DNA of 64,000 nt. Origin: Rathayibacter_A sp036510655 (GTDB taxonomy: Bacteria > Actinomycetota > Actinomycetes > Actinomycetales > Microbacteriaceae). Shown one piece after another: positions 27,748 to 36,239 of the stretch (the first letter of the stretch is position 1; the number at the start of each line of letters is the position of its first letter). The position numbers and the translations under genes were made by a program. A model generated the notes under the pieces. The model was given only the letters and a program-made list of their open reading frames with translations. It had not been told where the DNA came from and made no database searches. The stretch covers positions 15,537-79,536 of the forward strand of contig DATCDQ010000098.1 in NCBI GenBank assembly GCA_036510655.1, written 5' to 3'.

Positions 27748-28490
27748 GGCACCGTCCGGCCGAGGTAGTCGACATAGTGCAATCCGGGTGTGCCCGCAAG
27801 CGCGTCGAGTGTCTTGACGACGTTCGGGATGCTCTGCTCGATGCGCAGTCGTGCCCCAGGACCGCCGAGTCCGGTGCTCACCCAGCCTGGAGCCATCAGC
27901 ACAAGGGACCGGCGCTCGCCGCTGTGCCGTGCCGCGTAACTGCGCATGAAGGTGTTCAGCGCAGCTTTGCTTCCGCGATACACCTCGTGACCGCCTCGCT
28001 CGTTGTTGGCCACGCTGCCTTGGCCCGAGGACATCACCGCGATCGTGCCCACCGGTTCGACGAGGTCGTGCAACGCCTCGATGACGCGTAGCGGGCTGAG
28101 CGCGTTGGTGACCATCACCGGGATGAAGTCGTCGGTCGGGGTCTGGGCCACCGTGCCCTCCGGCTGATTCGTGACGCCGGCGTTCACGAACAGCACGTCG
28201 AACATCCGGCCGGTGAGCCGATCACGCAGCGCCCGGATCTGATCGGACTCTGTCACATCGACGGTTTCGATCTCGATCTGCCCTGTGCTGGCATCCGCGA
28301 GCCTGGCATCCGCAAGATCGTGCAATGGTGTGCGGTCCGTGCCGCGAACGGTGGCGACGACCTGCCAACCGCGCCGCACCCACTCGTCGGCAAGCGCGAG
28401 GCCCAGACCGCGCGATGCTCCGATCAGCAGCACTCGTCGTGCTGCCAGCGTCGGTGAACTCGATGCAGAGTTGGCATTAGTTATAGGCAT
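27741..28490 (-). CDS. Short-chain dehydrogenase/reductase
   Basis: A 249-residue SDR. The cofactor motif is GASRGLGLALA (about 24-34), NAG is in FVNAGVTN, the catalytic Ser is in AVMSSGQGS and the YxxxK motif is YRGSKAALN. The substrate is not evident; Rossmann residues after the glycine motif include Arg, which suggests NADP(H). A TATAAT box lies seven bases before the ATG, so the mRNA is probably leaderless. The gene is first in an operon with the MarR regulator. Confidence 0.9.
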   Translation of the reverse strand: MPITNANSASSSPTLAARRVLLIGASRGLGLALADEWVRRGWQVVATVRGTDRTPLHDLADARLADASTGQIEIETVDVTESDQIRALRDRLTGRMFDVLFVNAGVTNQPEGTVAQTPTDDFIPVMVTNALSPLRVIEALHDLVEPVGTIAVMSSGQGSVANNERGGHEVYRGSKAALNTFMRSYAARHSGERRSLVLMAPGWVSTGLGGPGARLRIEQSIPNVVKTLDALAGTPGLHYVDYLGRTVPW

Positions 28491-28528
28491 AACAACTATT
28501 ATATTATGTATAACTCAGTCTGCGTCAA
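28479..28528 (-). promoter_or_regulatory. Promoter and palindromic operator of the SDR-marR operon
   Basis: On the minus strand TTGACG (28528-28523) and TATAAT (28503-28498) are separated by 19 bp. The -10 ends seven bases before the SDR ATG, which predicts a leaderless transcript. An extended dyad covers the -10: arms AGTTATA (28479-28485) and TATAACT (28509-28515), with inner arms CATAA and TTATG. The stretch is strikingly AT-rich for this genome. Its size and position fit a MarR dimer, most simply the regulator encoded in the same operon. Confidence 0.65.
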
Positions 28529-29786
28529 GCGCTCCTGCCGCGGCGTTGCCCGGGCGAAATAGCTGATCCCGGCGGCGGGTGAGGTAGGCGCTCTCGGCGG
28601 TGTTGCCTGCCAACTCGATCGCTTCGTCATACGCCGCGCGCGACTCCTGACCGCGGCCCAGCCGGCGCAGCAGGTCGGCGCGGGCGGCGTGGTAGGCGTG
28701 ATAGCCCGCCAGGGTGCCCGCCAGATGGTCGACGGTACCCAGAGCTACCTCCGGACCGTCGATCTCGGCAACCGCGATGGCCCGGTTGAGGGCGATGATG
28801 GGCGAGCGGTCAAGGCGGACGAGTTGGTCGTACAGGGCGACGACCTGCGACCAATCGGTGTCGCGGATGTCGCGGCCTGAGGTGTGCACGGCATTGATCG
28901 CCGCGAGCAGCTGGTAGCGACCCGGAGCCACGCCGGCGGCCAGGCGCTCACGCACGAGTTGGTGCCCCTCGGTGATCAGCCCCGCGTCCCACGCGCCGCG
29001 ATCCTGCTCGCCGAGCGGCACAAGCTCGCCACTCGCCGACACCCGTGCAGCACGGCGAGCCTCGATGAGGAGCATCAATGCAAGCAGGCCGGCCGCCTCA
29101 CCGTCCTGCGGCATGAGTTCGCGGAGCAGCCGAGTAAGCCGGATCGCTTCGGCGGTCAGGTCGTTCCGAACGGGATCAGTGTCGGAGCCGGTGGCCAGAT
29201 AGCCCTCGTTGAAGACGAGGAAGAGCACGGCGAGAACGCCGGAGACACGCGCCGGAAGATCCGTCGTGGACGGCATCCGATACGGGATGCGAGCCGCCTT
29301 GATCTTGGCCTTCGCGCGTGTGATTCGCTGACCGATGGTCGATTCCTGCACCACGAACGCGCGTGCGATCTCCGGCACGGTCAGCCCGCCGACCATGCGC
29401 AGCGTCAACGCCACCCGGGCATCCATCGCGAGGGCCGGATGACAGCAAGTGAAGATCAGTCGGAGCCTGTCGTCATGGATGGCGCCGAGAGGCTTGGGCG
29501 GTTCGTCGTCGTACAACAGCTGAGCCTCCTTCTGCTTGTCGTACCGCTTCTGATCGCGCCGGATCCTGTCGATCGCCTTGCGATAGGCGGTGGTGGTCAG
29601 CCACGCGCCGCGGTTAGGAGGTACGCCAGCAACAGGCCATCGCGCGACGGCAGTCGCGAACGCTTCCGCGGCCGCCTCCTCGGCGACGTCGAGGTCTCCG
29701 AAACGCTTGGTCAGGGAGGCGACGACCCGCGCCCACTCATCGCGGTGGGCGCGAGTGACCGCCTGCTGAGCATCGGGCATGCTCAC
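28515..29786 (-). CDS. ECF sigma factor with C-terminal TPR-like extension (ECF42 type)
   Basis: A 423-residue protein. Region sigma2 (about 10-80) has FGDLDVAEEAAAEAF and RGAWLTTTAYRKAIDRIRR; sigma4 (about 120-180) has ALTLRMVGGLTVPEIARAF and IGQRITRAKAKI. A long helical extension of ~230 residues follows, including LFLVFNEGY, LALMLLIEARRAAR and TPR-like repeats near the end. This layout, with a DGPF/YCII gene directly upstream, defines group ECF42, where the extension controls activity in place of an anti-sigma factor. The GTG start overlaps the YCII stop as GTGA. The window has a second copy at 47094-48353. Confidence 0.9.
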   Translation of the reverse strand: MSMPDAQQAVTRAHRDEWARVVASLTKRFGDLDVAEEAAAEAFATAVARWPVAGVPPNRGAWLTTTAYRKAIDRIRRDQKRYDKQKEAQLLYDDEPPKPLGAIHDDRLRLIFTCCHPALAMDARVALTLRMVGGLTVPEIARAFVVQESTIGQRITRAKAKIKAARIPYRMPSTTDLPARVSGVLAVLFLVFNEGYLATGSDTDPVRNDLTAEAIRLTRLLRELMPQDGEAAGLLALMLLIEARRAARVSASGELVPLGEQDRGAWDAGLITEGHQLVRERLAAGVAPGRYQLLAAINAVHTSGRDIRDTDWSQVVALYDQLVRLDRSPIIALNRAIAVAEIDGPEVALGTVDHLAGTLAGYHAYHAARADLLRRLGRGQESRAAYDEAIELAGNTAESAYLTRRRDQLFRPGNAAAGALDAD

Positions 29787-30139
29787 ATGCTCAGGAACGG
29801 CCGTACCTCGATCCTGCGGTTGCAGGCCTTCGAGCCCTGCGCAGCGAGCCCCAGCACCACGTCGAGGTCGGGCGCCTCGATGATCCAGAAGCCGCCCAAG
29901 TGCTCCTTCGACTCGAGGAACGGCCCGTCGGTGAAAGCCAACTCGTCGCCTCGGTTGTCGATGACGGTGGCCGTGCTGGGCGAGTCGAGGCCGCCGGCGA
30001 AGACCCAATAGCCCTCAGCTATGAGCTGATCGTTGAACTTATCGATTGCTGCCGCCTCAGACGCGGTGGCGGACCCTGTCTCCTTCTCTCGGACGCCACC
30101 CGGGAGGAACTGCTCGATCACGGAAACTAAGTACTGCAT
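29783..30139 (-). CDS. YCII/DGPF domain protein, partner of the ECF42 sigma factor
   Basis: A 118-residue ferredoxin-like YCII-family protein with the naming motif in FTDGPFLESKEHLGGFWII. DGPF proteins are the usual targets and neighbours of ECF42 sigma factors; their biochemical role is not known. It ends with a four-base overlap into the sigma gene. A candidate ECF promoter lies 55 bp upstream. Its closest counterpart here is at 48355-48708. Confidence 0.88.
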   Translation of the reverse strand: MQYLVSVIEQFLPGGVREKETGSATASEAAAIDKFNDQLIAEGYWVFAGGLDSPSTATVIDNRGDELAFTDGPFLESKEHLGGFWIIEAPDLDVVLGLAAQGSKACNRRIEVRPFLSM

Positions 30140-30193
30140 CGCTCATCATCTCCAGCGGTTCGGGCGCCCCTCATGGGCTGCCACTCACCCTTA

Positions 30194-30221
30194 CAACGAA
30201 CCGCCGTGTCCCAATCCGACA
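30194..30221 (-). promoter_or_regulatory. Candidate ECF42 promoter of the first DGPF-sigma operon
   Basis: On the minus strand TGTCGG (30221-30216) and CGTTG (30198-30194) are 17 bp apart and end about 55 bp before the DGPF ATG. The second DGPF-sigma operon has TGTCCC and CGACC with the same 17-bp spacing. The -35 resembles the TGTCGA-type box reported for ECF42 targets. Autoregulation is inferred from the pair. Confidence 0.5.
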
Positions 30222-30276
30222 TAGTCGCCCAAAATCTTGTAAGGAATTTCTGACGCGGAACGCGACTGCGTGTGTC

Positions 30277-30549
30277 TCAGGCCGCGGCGAAGCGGCGGGC
30301 CGAGCGCTCCTTCGCCTTCACTGCCTCGACCTCGCGGTCTTTCGGCGGGGCGGTCGTTACAAGGTCGTCGAGCAGATGTTGGGTGAGATGCGCGATCTCG
30401 GCGACGGCGCGGTCGAACGCCTCGACGTTCGCCTTCGACGGCTTCGTCGTCCCGCTGATCTTGCGCACATACTGCAGTGCGGCCGCGTGCACTTCATCAC
30501 TCGTTGCAGCGGGCTCGAAATTGTGGAGGGTGTGGATGTTCCGGCACAT
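30277..30549 (-). CDS. DUF2277 domain protein
   Basis: A 90-residue helical protein. The start MCRNIHTLHNFEPAAT, then AALQYVRKISGTTKPSKAN and the tail VTTAPPKDREVEAVKAKE match the DUF2277 family at its usual full length. The function is unknown. The N-terminal Cys and the KPSKAN motif are family features. It stands alone between the DGPF operon and a gene-free stretch next to tRNA-Glu. Confidence 0.85.
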   Translation of the reverse strand: MCRNIHTLHNFEPAATSDEVHAAALQYVRKISGTTKPSKANVEAFDRAVAEIAHLTQHLLDDLVTTAPPKDREVEAVKAKERSARRFAAA

Positions 30550-30950
30550 GCGAAAAGGCTACCCCTCAGGCCTTGGCAGCACGAGAGGGACGCATCGAAA
30601 CAGACGATCTGATGGCACGCTCATCCGGTTTCGTCAGCCGGGACGTCTTTCTGCTACTTTCTGCTACTGTCACGCAACCGCGGCTGAGCAAACCGAACGC
30701 CGGAGTAACGCGAGACCGGGTCCTGCACGACAAACCGGACGGGCAAGCGCATTCCGGTCCGGGCTATCGTCAAGACTCCGGGGTAGCGCAAGAGGGAGTT
30801 CCGGGCGGCACTGACTTCACCGGCCTCTTCGCGCCGCCTTCAACCGATCAGGGGAGCCCGAAAGCGCACAACTGACCAGGCCGCCGCTGGCTCATCACCA
30901 GGCGGATGGTCGTGAACGTGCCCAGTGGGCGCGCCCGCTGCCACGCAGAC
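30550..30950. other. Gene-free stretch between DUF2277 and tRNA-Glu
   Basis: About 400 bp without a credible gene. Open frames here lack ribosome-binding sites and any resemblance to known families. The only structure I see is a 10-bp tandem duplication (TTTCTGCTAC twice near 30649-30668). I looked for the conserved parts of tmRNA, SRP RNA and 6C RNA and did not find them. Confidence 0.5.
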
Positions 30951-30988
30951 AAAAAGCCCGGACACCAGCGAATGACTGGTATCCGGGC
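30951..30988 (-). terminator. Rho-independent terminator after tRNA-Glu
   Basis: Directly after the tRNA on the minus strand, a 12-bp stem (GCCCGGATACCAG against CTGGTGTCCGGGC, one G-T pair) with a seven-base loop is followed by a T run. It is the only classical stem plus T-tract terminator I found in the window. Confidence 0.9.
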
Positions 30989-30993
30989 GATTG

Positions 30994-31066
30994 TGACCCC
31001 AGCGGGATTTGAACCCGCGTTACCGCCGTGAGAGGGCGACGTCCTAGGCCGCTAAACGATGGGGCC
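30994..31066 (-). tRNA. tRNA-Glu (anticodon CTC)
   Basis: A 73-nt cloverleaf. The acceptor strand begins GGCCCCA and pairs with TGGGGTC plus discriminator A; the anticodon arm is GCCCTCTCACGGC with CTC in the loop; the T arm is GCGGGTTCAAATCCCGC. The CCA end is not encoded. It is followed closely by a terminator. No integrase or repeated attachment sequence is seen around it. Confidence 0.96.
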
Positions 31067-31128
31067 GCTTGCAACTCATCGAGTATGCCACACGCCGCCC
31101 CGCGGAACAAACTGACCGCCGGCGTCGT

Positions 31129-32031
31129 TCACGCCAAAACGCGCAGCGCTCCCGGCACGACTTCCACGTCGATCGGCAGGGTGCCGATCCGCTCGCCGTC
31201 CGCATAGGCGATCGTGCTCGGCGACTCGAGCCTGACACTGCGAACACGGGAGAGTTGCACCTCAGGAAGCGACGTATGCGTTCCGGAGAATACTTTTGAG
31301 AAAACGCTGATGAAACGGATCTTGGACATCGGAGTGACGATGAACAGGTCCAGCAGCCCATCGTCGAGTTCGGCGGCGGGAGCGACCATCATTCCGCCAC
31401 CGATCGAGCGATTGTTCGCGACCGAGATCAGCATCGCGCGAGTCGCGAACGACTCGCTGTCTGTGGTCACGACATACTCGATCGGCCGGAAGCTGACGAG
31501 CTCAAGCAGCATGGCCAACGTGTACCGGCTTTTGCCGCGCGGATGCGACATGCGGTTGGCGCGCTCGTTCACCACGGCGTCGAATCCGGCGGAGAGCACC
31601 CCGATGAACCACGTGGTGAGCCCGCCCTGCCGAATACGCCCAGCGTCGATCACGCGCGGACCGCGCTCCAAGGCGCCCAGCAGCGCGCGGATGGCGGCAT
31701 CCGGATCGTCGATCGGTATACCTAGTCCGCGCGCCACGTCGTTGCCGGTGCCACTCGGAACGATGCCCAAGGGCACTGCCGTGCCTGCAACGATGTTCGT
31801 CCCCATCCCGGCCATGCCGTCGCCGCCGACCATCACGAGTGCGTCCGCGCCGGCGTCGACGGCCGCCATCGTCTCACGCCGCAGGAGCTCGCCGTTCGGT
31901 TGCGTGATCGCGACGACATCGAAGCCGGCCGCGCTCAGCGCGGTCACCACGGCCGGACCAACCTCCTGTCGAGCCCCGAACGAGGCTTGCGGATTGATCG
32001 CAACGACGATGCGGGGAGCGGCGGGCGACAT
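31129..32031 (-). CDS. Diacylglycerol kinase family lipid kinase
   Basis: A 300-residue protein of the DgkB/YegS/LCB5 type. The nucleotide-binding motifs are VMVGGDGMAGM (about 66-77) and GIVPSGTGNDVARGL (89-103); later parts such as DGLLDLFIVTPMSK and the final YADGER belong to the C-terminal beta domain. It probably phosphorylates diacylglycerol or a related lipid, recycling it into phospholipid or phosphatidylinositol-mannoside synthesis. It lies 63 bp upstream of tRNA-Glu on the same strand and 37 bp after the copper ATPase. Confidence 0.9.
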   Translation of the reverse strand: MSPAAPRIVVAINPQASFGARQEVGPAVVTALSAAGFDVVAITQPNGELLRRETMAAVDAGADALVMVGGDGMAGMGTNIVAGTAVPLGIVPSGTGNDVARGLGIPIDDPDAAIRALLGALERGPRVIDAGRIRQGGLTTWFIGVLSAGFDAVVNERANRMSHPRGKSRYTLAMLLELVSFRPIEYVVTTDSESFATRAMLISVANNRSIGGGMMVAPAAELDDGLLDLFIVTPMSKIRFISVFSKVFSGTHTSLPEVQLSRVRSVRLESPSTIAYADGERIGTLPIDVEVVPGALRVLA

Positions 32032-32068
32032 AGTTCTTGATTATGGCGGAACGCGGCGCTGCTGCGGG

Positions 32069-34216
32069 TCAATGCAACCGCAACCGCCGCAGCAATTGTG
32101 CGTTCAGGGCGACGACGATGGTTGAGAGGCTCATCAAAACGGCTCCGAGCGCCGGCGACACGGTGATCCCTGCCCAGACCAGCGCTCCGGCAGCCAAGGG
32201 AATCGCGAACACGTTGTAGCCGGTGGCCCAGAACAGGTTCTGCTGCATCTTGCGGTACGTGGCGTGCGACAGTGCGATGGTGCGGGCAACCCCACGCGGA
32301 TCACTCGACACCAGCACGATTCCAGCGGCCTCGATCGCGACGTCCGTGCCCGCGCCGATCGCAATGCCGACATCAGCCTGGGCGAGTGCCGGCGCGTCGT
32401 TCACGCCGTCTCCGACCATCGCGACTTTGGAACCGTCCGCCTGCAGCTGTGCGACAGCGGCCGCCTTGCGCTCGGGCAACACCTCGGCGAGCACCTCCGT
32501 GATGCCCAACTGGCCGGCCACGGCTGACGCGACCGCCTGCGAGTCTCCGGTCAGCATGGCGACGCGCACTCCGGCATCCACCAGCGAGCGCACCGCCTCA
32601 GCAGATTGCGGACGCACGACATCGGCAAGTTCGATCGCACCCAGAACACTCCCCCCCTCGACGACGTACACGACCGACCGGGCGTCACGGCCTGCGTCGA
32701 CGGTGGCCTGTACCAACTCCGGGCTGAGTTCCAATCCGCGCTCGTCAAGCAAACGCGCGGCGCCGACCGCAACAGTTCGCGCATCCACTTCTCCGGTGAC
32801 GCCTCGCCCGGGCATGGCTTGGAAGTTTTCCACCTTGGGCACCCGGATGCCGCGCGCGAGCGCCGCATCAACGATCGCCCGCCCGATCGGATGCTCCGCG
32901 GGAGCCTCGACGGATGCGGCAAGCGCCAGCAACTCCGCTTCTGCAACCCCCTGTCGGGTGTGCACCGCGACGACCCCCTGCTTGCCCTCCGTGAGCGTGC
33001 CGGTCTTGTCGAACAACACGACGTCGATCCGACGCGCGTCCTCCAACGCGGCGCGGCTGCGAATCAGCAGTCCGTTGCGCGCACCCAGCGTTGTAGCGAT
33101 CTGGGCGACGAGTGGGATCGCGAGCCCGAGCGCGTGCGGGCACGCGATGATCAGCACCGTGACGACGCGTTCCAGCACGAACGACGGGTCGCCCGGTTCG
33201 ATCAGTGCCCAGCTGACCAGTGTGATCGCCGCAGCGGCAAGCGCGACGTAGAACAGCCATCCGGCCGCCTTGTCGGCCAGCAACTGTGACCCAGACTTCG
33301 CATTCTGCGCGTCTGCGACCAATCGCATGATGCCCGCGATCGCCGTGTCTGAGCCGACTTTCGTGACACGCACCGTGAGGGTGCCTGTGCCGCTGATGCT
33401 GCCTGCGACGACAGCATCCCGCTCGGTCTTCTCGACCGGGACGGACTCCCCCGTCAGCAGGGATTCGTCGACGTCAGAGCGTCCATCGACGACAACACCG
33501 TCTGCGGGAATACTCGCGCCCGGCCGGATCAGGACGAGTGAGTCCACCGCGAGCTCCGACACCGGGACGGTCTGGATGCTATCTGTGCCGTCCGCCCCGC
33601 GCGTCACGAGCTCAGCCTGATCCGGAAGCAGCTTAGCCAGTTCACCGAGCGCATTCTGTGCGCCCATCACGGCTGACATCTCAATCCAGTGGCCAAGCAA
33701 CATGATCGTGATCAGTGATGCGAGTTCCCACCAGAAATCCATCCCATGCAGGCCCAGGGTGACGGCGGCGCTGTAGCCGAACGCCACAAGGATCGCGAGC
33801 GCGATCAACGTCATCATGCCGGGCTTCCGCGCCCGCAATTCCGTCACAGCACCCCGCAGGAACACCAGGCCGCCGTACAGGAAGATCGCGACTCCGAACA
33901 CCGCCGGAATGTATTGACTCCCGGCAAAACGCGGGCCGTTCAGGCCGAGGATCTCCTGCAACCCAGGCGAGAACACCATGGTCGGCACCGTCAGGATCAG
34001 GCTCACCCAGAACTTGCGGCGAAAGATGGCCGGATCGTGGCCGGCATGGCCGGCATGGCCGGCATGGCCCGAGTGGCCAGCATCCGAATCATGCCCGGCG
34101 TGCTCCTCATGCCCCGCGTGCTCATGATGTCCGCCGGCCGCGACGGTCTCCGTGCCCTCGGTCGCAGTGTGCTCGTGCATGTCGTGGTCCTGCATGTCCT
34201 GTGTGCTCCCGTTCAT
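32069..34216 (-). CDS. P1B-type heavy-metal ATPase with CPH motif (CopB-like copper exporter)
   Basis: A 715-residue pump. The sixth-helix metal motif is CPH (IIACPHALGLA), typical of the P1B-3 copper/silver group and unlike the CPC of CopA. Phosphorylation site DKTGT, TGES loop, HP pair in EHPIGRA and VGDGVNDAPALAQADVG are all present. The N-terminus has no Cys-type metal-binding domain but a His-rich stretch of GHA/GHE repeats encoded by 9-bp units near 34042-34080. I prefer the ATG at 34216 to the one at 34231, because the latter lies two bases after the predicted -10 box and inside a dyad. Confidence 0.9.
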   Translation of the reverse strand: MNGSTQDMQDHDMHEHTATEGTETVAAGGHHEHAGHEEHAGHDSDAGHSGHAGHAGHAGHDPAIFRRKFWVSLILTVPTMVFSPGLQEILGLNGPRFAGSQYIPAVFGVAIFLYGGLVFLRGAVTELRARKPGMMTLIALAILVAFGYSAAVTLGLHGMDFWWELASLITIMLLGHWIEMSAVMGAQNALGELAKLLPDQAELVTRGADGTDSIQTVPVSELAVDSLVLIRPGASIPADGVVVDGRSDVDESLLTGESVPVEKTERDAVVAGSISGTGTLTVRVTKVGSDTAIAGIMRLVADAQNAKSGSQLLADKAAGWLFYVALAAAAITLVSWALIEPGDPSFVLERVVTVLIIACPHALGLAIPLVAQIATTLGARNGLLIRSRAALEDARRIDVVLFDKTGTLTEGKQGVVAVHTRQGVAEAELLALAASVEAPAEHPIGRAIVDAALARGIRVPKVENFQAMPGRGVTGEVDARTVAVGAARLLDERGLELSPELVQATVDAGRDARSVVYVVEGGSVLGAIELADVVRPQSAEAVRSLVDAGVRVAMLTGDSQAVASAVAGQLGITEVLAEVLPERKAAAVAQLQADGSKVAMVGDGVNDAPALAQADVGIAIGAGTDVAIEAAGIVLVSSDPRGVARTIALSHATYRKMQQNLFWATGYNVFAIPLAAGALVWAGITVSPALGAVLMSLSTIVVALNAQLLRRLRLH

Positions 34217-34229
34217 GCTGCTGCCAACC

Positions 34230-34262
34230 ATACCCTATAGGGGTATATTCCACAGTTTGCCA
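34230..34262 (-). promoter_or_regulatory. Promoter and CsoR-like operator of the copper ATPase
   Basis: The dyad ATACCCTATAGGGGTAT (34230-34246) has the C-tract/G-tract form bound by CsoR/RcnR-type metal repressors. On the minus strand TTGGCA (34262-34257) and TATAGG (34239-34234) are 17 bp apart, so the dyad covers the -10. Transcription would begin near 34227. The plus-strand gene starting at 34294 is divergent. No csoR gene is in the window. Confidence 0.6.
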
Positions 34263-34293
34263 AGTCGTCGAAATGGGTATTAGCTGGTGCCTC

Positions 34294-34932
34294 ATGAGAC
34301 TGACCAAGTTCGAACATGCTGCGTTGCTGCTGGAAGAATCCGGCAAGAAGCTCTTCGTCGACCCCGGGTCGTTCACGACCGCGCTGACCGACACGGTGAA
34401 CACGAGCGCCGTCGTCATCACGCACGAGCACGCCGACCACTGGACGCCCGAGCAGCTCAACCGCGTGATTGAGATGAATCCCGACGTGCCGATCTACGGG
34501 CCCGCCGGCGTCGCAGCGGCAGCGAGCGACTTCGACATCATCACGGTCGCGGCAGGAGACACCGTCGAAGCAGGTCCGTTCACGCTGCGTTTCTTCGGCG
34601 GCAAGCACGCCTTGATCCACTCATCGATCCCCATCGTCGACAACCTGGGCGTGCTGATCAACGGCCAGCTGTTCTACCCGGGGGACTCGTTCACCATCCC
34701 GGAGGGCGTCGAGGTCGACGTGCTCGCCGTGCCGTCCAGCGCGCCGTGGCTCAAGGCGGCCGAGTTCATCGACTATGTGCTCGCCGTGAAGCCGAAGCGC
34801 AGTTTCCCGACGCACGAGATGGTCAACTCGGTCGCAGGCAAGAAAATGGCCAATGCACGAATCGCCTGGGCGACCGAACAGAGCGGAGGCGAATTCTTCC
34901 CGCTCGAGCCCGGCAACACGCTCGACATCTAA
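34294..34932 (+). CDS. MBL-fold metallo-hydrolase (UlaG-like)
   Basis: A 212-residue metallo-beta-lactamase-fold protein. The zinc motif is THEHADHW (residues 43-50), and further ligands are expected in FGGKHALIH and FYPGDSF; a late His is in SFPTHEMVNS. It belongs to the small UlaG/YcbL-like group whose members hydrolyse varied phosphoesters or lactones. I start at the ATG before RLTKFEHAALLLE, as relatives do; two earlier in-frame starts are possible. It is divergent from the copper ATPase but no functional link is evident. Confidence 0.85.
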   Translation: MRLTKFEHAALLLEESGKKLFVDPGSFTTALTDTVNTSAVVITHEHADHWTPEQLNRVIEMNPDVPIYGPAGVAAAASDFDIITVAAGDTVEAGPFTLRFFGGKHALIHSSIPIVDNLGVLINGQLFYPGDSFTIPEGVEVDVLAVPSSAPWLKAAEFIDYVLAVKPKRSFPTHEMVNSVAGKKMANARIAWATEQSGGEFFPLEPGNTLDI

Positions 34933-35066
34933 GCGACGCCGCTCGATCACGTCGCACGGAACGCGTTGTGGTGTGCTTGCGGACTGGAATTGACGGCGCG
35001 ATTCCGCTTCCTCACCCCGGGCACGGCGTCAAAACTGCCGTAAGGCAGAACTCGGCCGCTTGGCGA

Positions 35067-35507
35067 CTACTCGTGGGCGGGCTCCAGAACGAACAGCGGG
35101 ATCTGCCGCGTCGTCCTCAGCTGGTAGTCCGCGTACGGAGGGTACGCCGCCACGGCGCGCGCCCACCAGAGCGTTTTCTCATCGCCCGTGGCCTCGTGCG
35201 AGAGATAATCGCGCTTGGCCGTGCCATCTTGCAGCTCGACCTGGGAGATCTTCCGAATATTGAAGTACCAGACCGGATGCTTCGGTGCACCGCCCATCGA
35301 CGCGACCACCGCGTAGGCGCCGTCGTGCTCGACCCGCATCAGCGGCGTCTTGCGCAGTCTGCCGCTCTTGGCGCCGACCGTGGTCAGAATGATCACAGCC
35401 CGCCCGCCCAGTGTCAGGCCTTCGGTGCCACCGGAACTTTCGTAGAGCTCCACCTGCTCGCGAGAGCGCTTCACCGGACTGGGTTCGTATTCACCGACAA
35501 GGGGCAT
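35067..35507 (-). CDS. Deazaflavin (F420)-dependent nitroreductase family protein (Ddn-like)
   Basis: A 146-residue split-barrel protein of the DUF385/Ddn family: ILTTVGAKSGRLRKTPLMRVEHDG is shortened here to its core TVGAKSGRLRKTPLMR, followed by VASMGGAPKHPVWYFN and a late WARAVAAYPPYADYQ. The TxGxKSGxxRxTPL stretch binds the F420 phosphate and the family uses F420H2 to reduce quinones, nitro compounds or other acceptors. It is one of two such genes just before an F420-0 uptake cassette. Confidence 0.88.
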   Translation of the reverse strand: MPLVGEYEPSPVKRSREQVELYESSGGTEGLTLGGRAVIILTTVGAKSGRLRKTPLMRVEHDGAYAVVASMGGAPKHPVWYFNIRKISQVELQDGTAKRDYLSHEATGDEKTLWWARAVAAYPPYADYQLRTTRQIPLFVLEPAHE

Positions 35508-35548
35508 GATTAAACGCTATCGCGCCGGAGCGATTCATGACGCCGAGG

Positions 35549-36049
35549 TCAGGCTCGCGCCAAACGAAAGATCCGCATGACCCGACCAGCGGTGCGCTCG
35601 TATTGGCGATAGTCAGGCCACTGGGCTTCGAGGATTGCCCACACGGCCTCCCGCTCGTCGTCGTTGACCAGACGTGCATGCACACGGATGCGTCGCCCGC
35701 GGACGCTGACCGCGGCATCCGGATGTGCGAGGAGGTTCCATGTCCACGCTGGATGCTCCGAGCGTGCGAAGTTGCTGCCCGTCACCAACAGATTGCCGGC
35801 ACCATCTCGGCAGTACATGAGCGTGGTGTCACGCGGCACGCCCGACTTCGCCCCCACAGTATGCAACACGAGTGACGGCACGAGTAGCCCGCTCAACTGC
35901 ACGCGCCCTCCCGTGAGCAGCCGCATGCCGCGTTCCAGCGGTGGCATCACGACCGGGCCGACCCGGCGGAACGCACGCGTGCGTGACATGCGCGCAACCG
36001 CGCGACGCACTTCATGCGTGAGAGACGGCATCCGTCCATTGTCGCGCAT
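35549..36049 (-). CDS. Second Ddn-like F420-binding split-barrel protein
   Basis: A 166-residue DUF385 family protein, divergent in sequence from its neighbour but with the same core: VLHTVGAKSGVPRDTTLMY, then VTGSNFARSEHPAWTWNL and VWAILEAQWPDYRQYE. An ATG at 36031 is an equally good start. The N-terminal 50 residues are basic and may associate with the membrane. It is probably an F420H2-dependent reductase of unknown substrate. It lies 41 bp from the other copy, same strand, and is divergent from the transporter operon. Confidence 0.85.
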   Translation of the reverse strand: MRDNGRMPSLTHEVRRAVARMSRTRAFRRVGPVVMPPLERGMRLLTGGRVQLSGLLVPSLVLHTVGAKSGVPRDTTLMYCRDGAGNLLVTGSNFARSEHPAWTWNLLAHPDAAVSVRGRRIRVHARLVNDDEREAVWAILEAQWPDYRQYERTAGRVMRIFRLARA

Positions 36050-36239
36050 CGCCCGAGTTCTCGTTCGGGTGCAGCGACAACGTCACTGTCGTAGACTTTT
36101 GCCAACGACCCCCGGCTGTATTTGGCACGGTGCGCCGACTCCGGATTGGGGCGGCAGGTCTCGCAGTGTTGTGTCAACGAGTGTTTTCTCCTCCTGTGTT
36201 TTCTGCCCTGTGCTTGTTTACCCCGCCTCGAAAGTTGTC

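Noticed and set aside
30550..30950. Structured RNA in the gap next to tRNA-Glu
   Set aside because: GC-rich partial hairpins are present but none of the conserved cores of known actinobacterial RNAs.
30994..31066. tRNA-Glu considered as the attachment site of a mobile island
   Set aside because: No integrase, no repeated 3' tRNA end and no change in gene character on either side.
36050..36239. Cobalamin or other riboswitch before the ABC binding-protein gene
   Set aside because: I do not find the B12-box or other conserved riboswitch blocks in this 190-bp leader, which agrees with the F420-0 reading over corrinoid uptake but does not prove it.
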